64,000 nt of DNA from assembly GCA_025529335.1 (NCBI GenBank), contig JAMYHX010000159.1:25512-89511 (forward strand), read 5' to 3'. Position numbers and translations under genes: made by a program. Positions 1 to 11,721 of this stretch are shown here, piece after piece. Position 1 is the stretch's first letter. Every line of letters begins with the position of its first letter. The notes under the pieces were generated by a model that worked only from the letters and a program-made list of their open reading frames with translations, ran no database searches and was not told the DNA's origin. Origin of the DNA: Rhizopus sp. PT2906 (lineage: Eukaryota; Mucoromycota; Mucoromycetes; Mucorales; Rhizopodaceae).

Positions 1-2513
1 GAATCTGAGACAATGCAACTGCAGCAACTCAAAGAAACACTAAGCAATGAATCACACACTTGGGAAAGAGTCAAGGCAGAGTTCGAATCGGCTGAAAAGA
101 ATCTAGAATCGCTCAAACAGCAAAAGGGCGAGGTGCAGAATGAATTAAAGCAGGGACAAAATGAAAATGAGAGGCTTCGTCGATCAGTTCACAATATACA
201 AATGGAGACGCTGAGATTTACAAAACAGTTGGATGAGTTACAAGAAAAACATAAGAGAAAGCAGGAGCGTGCAGCAGCTAAAAAGGCAGCCCTTGAAAAA
301 GCAGAAACTGAGCGAATTGCAGCTGAACAAAAGAAGAAACAAGCAGAAGAGGAACGTCAAAGAATTGAAAAACAGAAAGAAGAAGAGCGTCAAAGAGTTG
401 AAAAACAGAAAGAAGAGGAACGTCAAAGAATTGAAAAACAGAAAGAAGAAGAACGCCTAAGGACTGAAAAAGAGAGACAAGAAGAAGAGGAACGTCAAAA
501 GATCGAAAAGGAAAGACAAGAAGAACATCAAAGGGAAGAAAAAGAGAGACGATCACAATTAGGACCTGAAGAGGATGGCGAGCATATGGAAAAGGAACGC
601 CGAATGACAGATGAAAGACGCCCAAGTCAGAAACAAGAGTTGTCTCGATCAGATCATGAAAAGGAGTCCGAAATTGTGGGTCAGACAGAGAAGATCAGCC
701 AACCCGTGTTTGAATCTATTAAGGAAGATATACCACATGAACAACCATCAATTAAATCAGGATTGACTCAGGATCAAACAGAATTAGAAAACTCTTTGCC
801 ACAGGGGCTGAAAGGAGAAGAAATTACTGAAAGCAGCATAAACAATTTAGAACAAATAGCTTCTGATAAAGACAATAAAGAACAGGAGAACCAACAAGCA
901 CAATTGGCTCAATACACTGATAAAAGCGAAGCAAAAGAAAATAAAGAAACTAAGGATACGACAAAAGGCGACTCAATAGATAAGGTTGTCCCCATTGAAG
1001 CAGAAGCAGCTATTATAGCACCGGAAGGGAATGAGCAAGATGATAAGGAAGAACAGGTGATACATGATCGAGACGTGTCCATTATTAAACCACATAAAGA
1101 AGATAATGAAGCAGGAAAAATACTCGATATGAACCCTTCTAAGGTAAGGCACATGAAATGGGGGAAATGAAAAAGGCGATTAAAGTTATATATACGCAGG
1201 AATCGGGAATTAGCCAAGATAGTAACGTGTCTGTCAGACATACTAGACAGCCAGACTATCTGGCCGATACAGAAGATGAAGCAACAGATTCTGCTGACGA
1301 CTTTTATGATGCAGTAGAAAATGGTGACTCTAATCCGATCAAAAGTGCGTTAACCTCTCGTAAGCAAGACACACGGACATCATCAGCTGACGAAAGTGAG
1401 TTTGTTATGATAGACCATCCTGATAATAATGGGCCATCAATTCACTCAAACGGAATGACAAAAAGACCTGAAGCGCTTGAACAAGCCAAGTCAAGTGAGT
1501 TACTTGGAAGGACAGAACGTAAAGAAGGAGAGAAGAGATCTAAGAATAAAGAAGAGGAAGAACCTGTCATGATTAGTTCATTGTCCGAATCTGATAGTTC
1601 TGATACAAACGCACGTACTGTGCCCCCTTTTGAACAATCAAATCAAACCAACGACATCATGAAACAATCTATCTCGAAGGCGAACCAATCTCCTGAGCCA
1701 TCAATGTTTGACATTACTAAATATGTTCAGACAATGTCAACAACACCCTTAATTGATTCAAATGAATTTGATTCTATTTTTGGAAACAAGCAGAACAGTC
1801 CAAACTCTAATCATGACAACCTTGATGATAGTTCCTTGAAAGGGGACACAATACAAGATAATGAAAACGATAATCATCCAACATCGCCAGCGTCAGATAA
1901 GCTTAACACTCAACTACCGATGTTGGAAGACATTCCAGAGACAAAAGAGAATGCTGCAGAACAAAGCAAGTCAAATATAGACTTGTCACAAGGGCACGAG
2001 CACGCTGGATTCTTGCATAATAATAGTGCAGAAAATAATCCAGGAGAATATGGCAGGGGATGGAAAGAAGAGACTCCTCCAAAGGAGACTGTACCCGAAA
2101 TCGATAGTAGTAATAAAAAGAAAAAGAAAAAGGGCATCATGAAATGGGCCAAGACGTTAGGAGGATTTGACGGTGATAACAAGAAAAAGAAAAAGAAGAA
2201 GGCTGATAAAGAGGCACAGCAACAGAATAAGAGTAGTAGTAGTACGAATACTCAAGGGATAATAACACAGACATCGCCAAGTGAACACAAACAACCCACA
2301 TTTATGCAACATGCAGCACCTTCCATAACTCCTTCAACTGCAAGTAATAATAATGATATTGTTGCTAATGTATACAACTTGGACACCATTCAAGGTAGTC
2401 GCATTGCAGAGTTAGTCAACATGGGATTTGATCCGACAGCTGCCAAAGAAGCATTAGATAGATACGATCAAGATCTCGAAAAGGCTACAAATTTTCTGTT
2501 AGATCAATCCTAA
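1..2513 (+). CDS. Ede1/Eps15-like endocytic scaffold, C-terminal part (5' partial)
   Basis: The open frame enters from the left edge, so the N-terminus is missing. Exons: <1-1143 and 1200-2513; the 56-nt intron (GTAAGG...CGCAG) joins the two frames in phase 0. The visible product is a long coiled coil rich in Gln/Glu/Arg, with EEERQRIEKQKE-type heptads at about residues 80-190, then an acidic disordered region, two Lys-rich patches and a terminal UBA domain (start ELVNMGFDPTAAKEALDRY, near 2410-2500). Coiled coil plus C-terminal UBA is the layout of Ede1, the early endocytic scaffold that binds ubiquitin through UBA; the EH domains would lie upstream of the window. AATAAA follows the stop at once. 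Another UBA coiled-coil protein is possible, because no EH domain is visible. Confidence 0.6.
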
Positions 2514-3081
2514 TAAATAAATGACCAAAAAAAAAGAAGCCAGATATTTATTCTAAGAACGTCACTTCTTTTTTAGTCTTTATTATTGTGTAAAAGCCAT
2601 CACGTAACACGCTACTGTACTAAAGGGGATAAAAAGATACGATCGAAAGAAAGAAAGAGGAGGGGAGGCGGAATGATAACAAATTGGTTCTTCAAGTTTA
2701 CATTCGTTGGTATAAGCAAAGAAAAAATTAAAGTTAAGTTTACTGTTATTATTGACAAATTTCTCTTCAAACTTTAAAAACAAGGAGAGATGCATAACAA
2801 TATGCTTCTATACTATTTCTGTCAAAATAAGTAACAAATATTGCTCAAGCATAAAGGTAAGACATGCCAATAAGGAGCTGATCAGACATCAAACTTGAAC
2901 CCACGCACATATTCATGCACCGCACACACGTACATTTGTCCATCACTTCTCCTTATGTCTGGAATTTTTAATATAATTACAGAACTAAGACGTTTTCAAT
3001 AAAAGCTTCCTCTTCTCTTCTTTTCTTTCTCCTTTTCTTCATTCCTGCTTTACTCTAATTTATTCTACACATACACAAAAG
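2514..3081. other. intergenic, promoter side of the RGS gene
   Basis: No gene is seen. The last 100 bases before the next ATG are rich in C and T (runs of CTTCTTTTC type), as in front of many genes in this window, and probably contain the core promoter and 5' UTR. Confidence 0.5.
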
Positions 3082-5096
3082 ATGGATGCGAACGTTTCTC
3101 AACAAGCATATACTTCAATGATGAAATTTACTATCGATGGTCGTCCTTTCTTAAAGGTATATACTGTTGATCTCTCTCTCTCTCTCTCTCTCTCTTCTCT
3201 TCTAATCATAGTATTCCTTAGGATATTCATGATCTGTTTGCAGCACTGATTGTTCAAATGCCCATTGACACACATCGATATCTTTTCAGAAACTACTACA
3301 ACACTTTTTCTTCAGATGATGCCATTCAAGCCTTAGGCAACTTACGATTTTCTCATACTGTACGTACTCCTGACCCCAATGATCCCTCGCGTCTCCAACG
3401 AACAACGACAACAACTACATTCAACATGTCTCGAGATATGGCCAAGACACTGTGCCAACAATTCCAAAACTGCCGTTTGATGGAAAACGCTGTCGACCCT
3501 CAAAACAGGACCTTCCGTGACAAGGGCATATGGCATCTCACGCCTAAAGGGCTATGTATACTGCAAGACTTTTGCATACGTACAGAGGTCAACGTTACAA
3601 CATTAAGAAAGCATTTTAGTCATATGGAAGCTATTCATCTTGCACGATTAGAACGTAGTCCTGATGATGATCAGCTCATCCTCAATCGAGCTACTGTATC
3701 TGTCATTTTCCGTGTCATGATGACCTCCTTACCACTAGATGGAGAATTGACAAGTTCGGGCAATGCAAGTTCCGTCTCCGTATCTCGACAAGCCAACAGT
3801 AGTAGTGGTACAACACCTCCTTCATCCACAACCTCGTCTGTATCATCGGCTAACTCAACATCTTCACCATCCCTAAGTGCTCCCTTTGCCATGTCTGCTT
3901 CAGTGGTCGGTAGCGACTCTAGGGTACAGTTACTTGGAAACTATCTACTCACGCTCTCCAAATCAAGCAAAAACTTGCCCAAGACAGTCAAGACGATGCG
4001 CACGGTGTTCTCATCCCAGATGTGCTGCGACTGGCTTCTGGACTATTGCACCACTTCATGTCGAGAAGAAGCAGAAGTTATTGCCAGCGAATTTTTAAAG
4101 TATGGATGGATAGAGTACCAGGACTCCAAGCACAGTACAAAGGATGCGCCATTGAAGGCCTCCAAGGCAGTGATGTTTGTTGTGACTGATAAGGGAAAAC
4201 AGGTTGTATCAGAACCATCCAGCAAACTACCTTCAATGACACCAGCGATCTCTCCTTCTCCACCTGTACCACAGCCACCACAACAAGCATTGTTGGATAA
4301 ATCAAATACTAATCCCACAGGCGACGAACAAGCAACCTTAAAAGAGATTTTATCACAGGACCCCGATTCATTAATGATCACACAATCATTAACTACCACA
4401 AGCGAGGATGCCTCTGGCGACCAAGAGAACGATGAACAGGGTTCCTCACGTCCATCAAGTATGGCTGTTGATAACAATGTAAATATTCAAGTGGATCATA
4501 AAGAAAGCAACTCGGCTAGACTCAAGATTATCCTTGAAAACGCCAAACTTCGTTCTCCCTTTAAAGATTTCCTGCGTGCCAATTTCTGTGAAGAAAACTT
4601 GGACTTTTGGATTGACTATAATACGTTAAGGAGGAAATGTCGTAACCAGAGTCCTGCACTTCCCTCTCAAAACCAAAAGGATCTCCTGGAAGACGCCTAT
4701 GATATCTGGTCCACTTATCTTGCTCCTGGATCCTCATGCGAACTCAACGTGGAACACTCACTTTGTCAAGAGATGGCTAGAATAGTTAATTCCGTTGTCA
4801 CTGTCGTACCCGCTTATCCCGGACAAGGAAAACCGACGATTCTGATCACCGCTGCATCTGCTTCCCAGAGTTTACGCATGATGTTGAAGCTATTTGATAG
4901 AGTGAATGAACACATCTGTCGTTTGATGGCTTCTGATTCTGTTCCTAAATTTGTTAAAACTGAAAAATATCGCAAGATCATTGATGCTATTGAAAAGAGT
5001 GAACGTAAGAAGCAAAAGGACGATCTGGACTCAAATGACTTGTTATATTCAACTGGCTCTTCTACAACCAATGGTGATGCCGAAACTCAAGCCTAA
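3082..5096 (+). CDS. DEP-domain regulator of G-protein signalling (FlbA/Sst2 type)
   Basis: Exons 3082-3156 and 3222-5096 give 649 aa; the 65-nt intron carries a (CT)n tract. Fungal DEP-type domains occupy about residues 15-160 and 235-340, separated by a Ser/Thr-rich linker. A C-terminal RGS domain (about 435-600) has the typical helices, with SPFKDFLRANFCEENLDFW near its start. RGS proteins speed GTP hydrolysis on heterotrimeric G-alpha subunits; the DEP region anchors Sst2/FlbA proteins to the receptor tail or membrane. In fungi this dampens pheromone or growth signalling. The ATG at 3082 is preferred over 3258 because exon 1 supplies residues that run straight into the first DEP helix. 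Length is normal for the family. Assignment is firm at family level; the receptor or G-alpha partner cannot be read from the sequence. Confidence 0.88.
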
Positions 5097-7572
5097 CCTA
5101 TTATTATTTTACATATAAAAAAAAGATTATTTTTTTTGGTTACTCAGTGTCCCCCCTCCTTTCCTTCCCTTTTCTCCCCCCCCCTTTCCCTCCCCTCTCT
5201 TTTGTTGTTATTTATCTATAGTATCAGCTGTATTCTAATTGACCTTTAAGTGTGCTTGTAAAGCAAAATATGAATCAAAAGGATATGTGTAAAAGTTAAC
5301 TATTCATTTTGTGGTATTTACAATGTTTGTTTACGTGTCTCCTTGTAGCGATCGGGCTTAAACCCATAATAAGTTAAATAAACAGAAGATGTGAAGGGGA
5401 AGAAAAAAAAAGGGAGAGGCTGTACTACCCATCTGATTTTATGTTGTATGGCATCAAAGAGGAAGGGGATGCTATCTTGTGGCAGTGTGTCATGATAGCA
5501 ACCCTTGTTTTCGTGATAATATCCAATAGCTACCCTTCTTTTCTCTTATTGTTATCATTTAGTCATTTCTCGTGACTCATCATAAAGAAATAAAAAAAGA
5601 GTTGTGTCTAGTTCGATAATCAAATAAGGATAACTGTGTATCACTTTCCCAAGCTATGTGAACAGATAGGTGAGAGCATGACCCATTCCCTGTTCAGGAA
5701 TAAATTTAAAAAAGGTGTCTCTACTCGTTATGCACCCTTAAACACAAGTAATTGACTTTTAGTTGACTAACATGAATAAGCACAATAAGTGTAAAAGATT
5801 TAGGGAGATGACGCATTGCTTTTAGGAGAGAGAAAAGAAGAAAGTTTACAGACTTGAATTCCAAGAGGTTAGTATTTATGAGAAGTAAAGTATTGAGCAA
5901 TCGTTCTATTGCCAATGATGAGTTCCTAGGTTAAGCAATTGGCAAGATAGTCAAACCTTATATAGTATTTAAGATAGATAGCCAAATGAGACAAGGCTAC
6001 AGGGTGTCACACGTCTCTCAGACAAACTTTCCGTAACTGATGCCTCATTGACAGCTTTAAATATTGTTTTCTCGTATGCAATATGTCTTTCACTGAAACA
6101 GGGATGTAGGCTCTTGTGGTATTCATCTTGCTCAAATGGATATTGACATCGTAGAGCCTATTGAGCTTACATATTCTGCACACAGTAATGAAAATAACAA
6201 AAGAGTAGCCATCATATATTTAAATACCGACAACATATTGTTTCTATGTATTTAGCAGAATGATACTTTCTGTATTATCATATATGTCCAAAGAAGAATG
6301 ATAAGCAGCTTGCCATATTTTTTCTGAAGAGATAAAGTAGATTTAAGTACAATACTAACGTTTGTCATTTAACGATATATTCATGTCCCAAACCCAAATG
6401 TTGTTAAGAAGCTCTTCTAGGAAGTGGTTGCCATGTTTCATGCAAAGAAACTTAGTTCCATATGATCTACAGGGCATAAACGAGCTATAACTACATAATG
6501 TTAAACGAACAAAGAGAGACAAACTCCGAACGACGCAAAAAGGATGATTCAATGGAGCAATTTGACTGTAAGCATTTCCCTTTACCTCTATTATTTTATC
6601 ATAGTATTCTCCAGCGTCTATATCTACATCGTCAAGCGCCATTTCTCCCCAAAGGGTATTTTAGAACCGTGCGGTAGCTTTCTCTTGAGAGAATGTAGCT
6701 GCTGTATTTATTGTGTTACTCTGGCTATTAGAGAGCCATTTTGTAGTCATTATAGGTTTAAAGGGAATATGGAAAAGAGACGATACTAGCTTATACTATT
6801 GTATGTGAATAATAAACATCATTGTTTGTTTTAATTCAAATATAGACTCTAACTAGTCATTTTTTTCTGCTGTCAAGTCCTTTGATGTATTTCACTTGTG
6901 TGTAACAAAAGTCCAATTCAGGGACCAAGCTTACCCTGATTACACCAAGAAAGGAAAAAGTCTGTGATTCCAAAAGGAAACCGTGGGATCTGAATCTTTT
7001 TTGTGTGTATGTGTACGTGAATATCTTTGAAATATTGAAGCAATAGTTACTAAAAGCCTTTCTTTAATTAAAGAATGAGATAAATTACACCTACAATGCA
7101 CAGGCTCATTTTGTCAAGTTTCATTGAGAATTCGTTTGTATACTAAATGAATATCTCAAACAGGTGTAACTAGGTGTTTTAGTAACCCTTTACATTTTGC
7201 TTATTATGTAACACTCGAGTATTTGGTAATCAAGACGACGTCTTTTCTATCAAAATGATCCTTTCCTTCCATTGTGTCATATTTGCCACATGATGATAGG
7301 CTTCATAAGGGAATAACAAAGAGAAAGATGCAAAGCATTCGTATCACGGTCATTATCCATGACTGAATGACCATTTCTTCCCTGAATAAAGTCAGGGCTC
7401 AAATGCTCAGGGTTCTCCATTATTGGTCATTTATTACTGTTACATCTTTGATTATGAAACTCAAACAGGATTTACTGTCGTGTAAAATTAATATAAGTTG
7501 TAGCCACTTTTCCCCTTTTGCCTTTCTTTTCTTTTCTTTTTTCCCTTCTTTTTTTCTTTCTTTGTTAAATCC
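5097..7572. other. 2.5-kb intergenic stretch
   Basis: No convincing gene. It starts with C/T-rich 3' flank of the RGS gene and is otherwise AT-rich unique-looking DNA. Short open frames (for example 6355-6642 minus) show no domain, no splice continuation and no codon bias. The last 60 bases are a CT-rich leader in front of the hexosaminidase ATG. Confidence 0.5.
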
Positions 7573-9339
7573 ATGAAGCTTTCTATCGCTGCTGCTGCTG
7601 CACTCCTTCTTTCTACTGTCATTGACGCAAAGACGCTCCTCTTTCCTATTCCTCAAGATGTGTCCTGGACAGGTGCCCAGAAATCACTGTCAAGTAACTT
7701 CAAGATAACAGGTGCAGATAATACCTACGTTCAAGAGGCTTCCAAACGCTACATTAAGCTTATTCACAAAGAGAGCTGGGTTCCCGTCCAAGTTACCCCC
7801 AAAGAACACTTGAAGCAAGGAGATGCACTTCAAAGTTTAAAGATTGTTGTCAAGGACAACAAGGCTAAACTTGACTTGGGCGTCGATGAATCTTATATGC
7901 TAGATGTTCCTGCTAAAGGTAGTCAAGCAACACTCGAAGCTAAGACGTGGGTAGGTGCCCTTCGTGGGCTTGAAACGTTTTCCCAACTCGTTCAACAAGG
8001 TTCAAGTAAAGGTCATCTCGTTGCCCACACAGCTCATATCAAGGATGCGCCCTCCTATCCTCATCGTGGTGTCATGTTGGACACTGCTAGAAACTTTTAC
8101 CCTGTGAAAGATATCCTTCGTACCATTGACGCCATGGCTTATAACAAGATGAACGTTCTCCACTGGCACATCACCGATTCTCAATCATGGCCAATCTACA
8201 TCAAGAAACATCCCGAGCTCTCTAAGAAAGGCGCCTATACACCCGACATGGTTTACAGCCCCAAGGATGTTGAGACTATCATCAAGTACGGTCAATCGCG
8301 TGGTGTGCGCATACTCCCCGAAATTGATATGCCTGCGCATACAGATTCTATTGCCTTGTCTCACCCAGAGCTCATGGCCTGTCACGGGCTTTGGTGGGGT
8401 ACCTACGCAGCCGAGCCCCCCGCTGGTCAATTGAACGTCATTCATCCGGGAACTATCAAGCTTGTCAAGGATGTAATTAAGGAAATAACCAGTCGTTTCC
8501 CAGATACTTTGTACCATGCTGGTGGTGACGAGTTGAATGCCAAATGTTGGCCCACAAATAAGCAAATGTCAGATTATGTCAAGAAACACAAGACTACCTT
8601 TGAGCAAGTTTGGTATGACTTTACAAACGATATAATTGACTATGTCATTAAGCAAAAGAAGCGATCTATCATCTGGGAAGATCCTGTCAAGGATGGTGGC
8701 AAGATCAAAACCGATACCATCATTCAGTCTTGGGTTAATCCTCCTTCCAACTATACTTCTGCAGGCTATGATGTGATTGTTTCTAATTATGATTACTTTT
8801 ATCTCGACTGTGGTCACGGCGGTAAGCTTTATATATATATATATATATCTGTATTTAGTTTCATATTGTATTGACTCTTGGATTGTAATTTAGGATGGGT
8901 TGGTAATGATACTCGTTATATCTCTCCCACACAAACTCAAACTGCAGATGACTCTTTCAACTATGGTGGTGTGGGTGGTTCCTGGTGCGCACCTTTCAAG
9001 ACCTGGCAACGTATCTACAGCTATGATATGACTTATGGCGTTGAGAAATCACACAAGGGTAAGGTACTTGGTGGTGAAGTTGCTCTTTGGTCAGAACAAG
9101 CTGGTCCTACCGTTGTTGATTCTCGTCTCTGGCCTCGTTCATCGGCTGCTGCTGAAATATATTGGTCTGGCAGTTATGACAAAAAGGGAAACCGTCGTAC
9201 ACTTGGTGAAGTTCAACCTCGATTCAATGATTGGGTGTTGAGAATGATTGGCCGTGGTATTGGTGCAGAACCCAACACACCTCGTTGGTGTCTTTTGAAT
9301 CCTAATCGATGCAACTTGAATGAACCTTCTTCCAGTTAA
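7573..9339 (+). CDS. secreted beta-N-acetylhexosaminidase, GH20
   Basis: Exons 7573-8821 and 8894-9339 (intron 72 nt with a TA repeat) give 564 aa. A signal peptide is clear (MKLSIAAAAALLLSTVIDA). The N-terminal zincin-like GH20b domain is followed by the TIM barrel beginning about residue 160 (HRGVMLDTARNFYPV). The catalytic Asp-Glu pair lies in HAGGDELNAKCW (D319-E320), and the substrate-binding Trp residues near the C-terminus are present. The enzyme removes terminal GlcNAc/GalNAc from chitobiose and glycans, outside the cell or in the wall, in chitin turnover. The splice rebuilds the conserved DCGHGGWVGND segment exactly across the intron, which fixes the join. The next gene starts 77 bp after the stop on the same strand. 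Family call is secure. Confidence 0.96.
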
Positions 9340-9416
9340 ATTTATTTTATATTAATTTAATGTAATTCATAATAAAAAGAGAAACAAGTCGTTTTATTAT
9401 TTTATTTTCCTTTCTA

Positions 9417-10250
9417 ATGGCAATTATTGACATTGAACAAGCTGAAGAGTTGAGAAAGAATTCACCATTTTCTCATTTAAAGATCCAAGACGATATAGAA
9501 TTGTACAAGAAAACAGATAGATACACATGTCCAGCTTGCAATAAACGAATGAAGTATTTTTGCTACTACTGCTATCGAGTCTTGGGAATGGACAGATCCG
9601 ATGTCCCCTTTGTTAAGTTGCCAATACCAATAGACATGTAAATAATTTGATTTCAAGCTATTGCACACATGAGGCTAATTTTCTCTCTCTTTTTCTATTT
9701 TTGAAAAAGAATTAAGCATGAAAGTGAACTTGATGGCAAAACAACAGCTCTTCATGCACGTGTTATTGCTGATCAAGATGTATCTGTTTACAACTGGAAA
9801 GAAATGCCTCAATATGAACAACCAGAACGAATATTGATGCTTTTCCCTGGCCCAGATGCAAAAAAGTTGAGCGAGATACCAAGGGATTCATTTGACAAGT
9901 TTATTGTTATCGATGGTACCTGGAAACAGGCTAAAACAATCGTTCGAGAGACACCGTTGCTTCAGAAGGTGCAAAAGGTGACAATTGAACCAAGACAGAC
10001 ATTCTTTTGGCGATACCAGGATATCAGTGTGAATTATCTATCGACGATTGAAGCAATCTATTATTTATATGTAGAATATGCACAGCAATTTGAGTTGAAT
10101 GGGACTTATGATGGAAGATATGATAATCTGCTATTTTACTATAAGCATTTATATGATTTGATTCAATATAGTTATCTCAAAGGGGAGCACAAGGATAGGA
10201 AGTTTTGCTGGCGGCACAAAGAGAATTATATCAAAAAATCAAGTCAATAG
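9417..10250 (+). CDS. DTW-domain tRNA-uridine aminocarboxypropyltransferase (DTWD1-like)
   Basis: Exons 9417-9637 and 9710-10250 give 253 aa (intron 72 nt). The N-terminus holds a CPACNKRMKYFCYYC zinc-binding cluster, then the KHESELDGKTTALHARV segment just after the splice, and the name-giving motif in VIDGTWKQAKT (Asp-x-Thr-Trp). Proteins of this family transfer the 3-amino-3-carboxypropyl group of SAM to uridine in tRNA (acp3U); human DTWD1 acts at position 20. Length matches DTWD1-type proteins rather than the longer DTWD2 group. The gene lies head to tail behind the hexosaminidase with only 77 bp between them, so its promoter must overlap the neighbour's 3' UTR. A strong family call; the exact tRNA site is inferred. 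Confidence 0.88.
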
Positions 10251-10473
10251 AATATGTTTGTGCATTATCCATCGAACAAAAAAACCCTTGTTATTCTTTC
10301 CATTACAATTGAACTCAGTGACGGTACCTTTTTATCCTTTGAAAAGAGTCAGATAAATGTAGTGAAATCTATTATAAACAAGTATGTCTCGTGAATTCTT
10401 TATTCTGTTTTTCTCTCTTTATAATAGAATGATTTAGTGTCAATGATGCTTAAATGGATATGCTTTATCTGAG
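10251..10473. other. intergenic, 3' flank of the DTW gene
   Basis: AT-rich, no feature recognised before the inverted repeat that begins near 10474. Confidence 0.4.
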
Positions 10474-10562
10474 ATTGCTATATTGTCGAAACAAAGACAA
10501 AGAGTGTGGTAGTTCTCCTCAGCTGTGGTATAGAAGGCTCTTTTAAGACCCACCCCTGTCAC
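10474..10562 (+). repeat. left arm of a ~1-kb inverted-repeat element
   Basis: An 89-base segment starting ATTGCTATATTGTCGAAAC matches the reverse complement of 11380-11468 over its whole length, about four-fifths identical by eye, without gaps. Shared blocks include GTCGAAACAAAGAC and TAGAAGGCTCTTTT. A partial third copy in inverted orientation sits at about 10645-10686. This looks like the termini of a non-autonomous foldback or MITE-type element. No transposase is visible between the arms. Confidence 0.6.
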
Positions 10563-10644
10563 TGTTGGATATATGTAAAGAGAACAATAAGAAATTTCTA
10601 TTTTATTTTATAATATTTCTGAGAATAAAGCGTGGCTAGAAGTC

Positions 10645-10686
10645 CTATAGCCACATCCTTAGTCTTCGTCTCGGCAACATATCCGG
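10645..10686 (-). repeat. partial third copy of the same repeat
   Basis: Reverse complement of this stretch resembles 10484-10520 (block GTCGAAACAAAGAC with substitutions), so 10474-10686 by itself is also an imperfect hairpin. More diverged than the 11380-11468 copy. Confidence 0.45.
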
Positions 10687-10753
10687 TGTTTTCCAAAAAG
10701 ATACAGCGTCCTGTCATCTATCTTGTCCATCTTGTTCATTTTATTTTAGGGCC

Positions 10754-11015
10754 AACACTACATGCACCTGAAATAGACTAAGTAATGCAAATACGAATTT
10801 ATCATACTTACACGTAATTGATCCAACTGACAACATATATCACAATAAAGCAATAACAGCACTTCTTTTCATCTTTTTCTTTTTGAAATTAAGTTATGTT
10901 TAGCTTGACGCTACACATTACAAAGTTCTGTTGGATGGCATCATAGGTAATATCTGGAGATAGGGCACGTAGAGTTAGTCTAATTTTTGGTGTATTTTCT
11001 AGTGCATGTAGTGTT
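10754..11015. mobile_element. MITE-like element, copy 1
   Basis: About 262 bp bounded by terminal inverted repeats: left AACACTACATGCACCTGAAA, right TTTCTAGTGCATGTAGTGTT, one mismatch in about 20. A related copy with the same termini lies at 39406-39675, sharing the internal blocks AATGCAAATACGAATTTATC and CATCATAGGTAAT/TATCATAGGTAAT. Two dispersed copies with TIRs and no coding capacity fit a miniature inverted-repeat transposable element. A clean target-site duplication is not visible; a TA next to a GGG-type tip on one side of each copy hints at a Tc1/mariner-like source, which is inference. Confidence 0.7.
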
Positions 11016-11379
11016 TCCCACGTGCAAAAACTTGGAAGAGAGATCACTGGTATGATTCAAGCAACTTAAACAACAAATATGGTTACCATCACTCGAGAAC
11101 AAGCAATCTGCATGCTTTACCATACATCATACGACGGCCATAGAGCAACTGAGCTATTGAAGTTAATTGAAAATATAAACGTAGAAATTTGCTATAAAGA
11201 TATTCCATGCAAACCTTTCTTGCTGTATGAAAACAGTATACCTGCAGGTCCTTACAGTTTACACATGTACAAGAAGAGCATTGCACCTTCTCTTGATAGT
11301 AATGAAGCTCAAAAAATAATAATAACATACACTTTGTATACCTGAATTTTCATACATACGTCTGTAGTTTGGAGAACTG

Positions 11380-11468
11380 GTGGCAGGGATAGGTCTCAAA
11401 AGAGCCTTCTAAACCATGATTGAGGGAAGCCACCACACTCTTAGTCTTTGTTTCGACAGCATAGCCAT
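11380..11468 (-). repeat. right arm of the ~1-kb inverted-repeat element
   Basis: Inverted partner of 10474-10562, same length. Together the arms enclose MITE copy 1, suggesting nested insertion or a composite element. Confidence 0.6.
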
Positions 11469-11721
11469 TTTTTATGTGACCAGAAATTGATTAACTTAAA
11501 AGCTGATCAAGTTGGCCCTCATTTTTCTTACCAATTTAATCTCACACAAATGTCCAAAATAAAAGGTGAACGGAGAACAGTTACATACCTATTTGAAACA
11601 CATTGATGCAGATAATATTAGCGGGCAGTGGTTTATTAAAAGAAAGAGTTCTAAAAAAGGGAAGAAGAGAGAAGGGGGTAATTTAGGCGGGTATATTATT
11701 ATAAAGTTCTATGATATACAC

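Noticed and set aside
238..625. Minus-strand frames opposite the first coiled coil
   Set aside because: Mirror images of Lys/Glu/Gln-rich codons; encode only Phe/Leu/Ser runs.
6355..6642. 95-codon minus frame in the long spacer
   Set aside because: No recognisable domain, neighbours or splice continuation.
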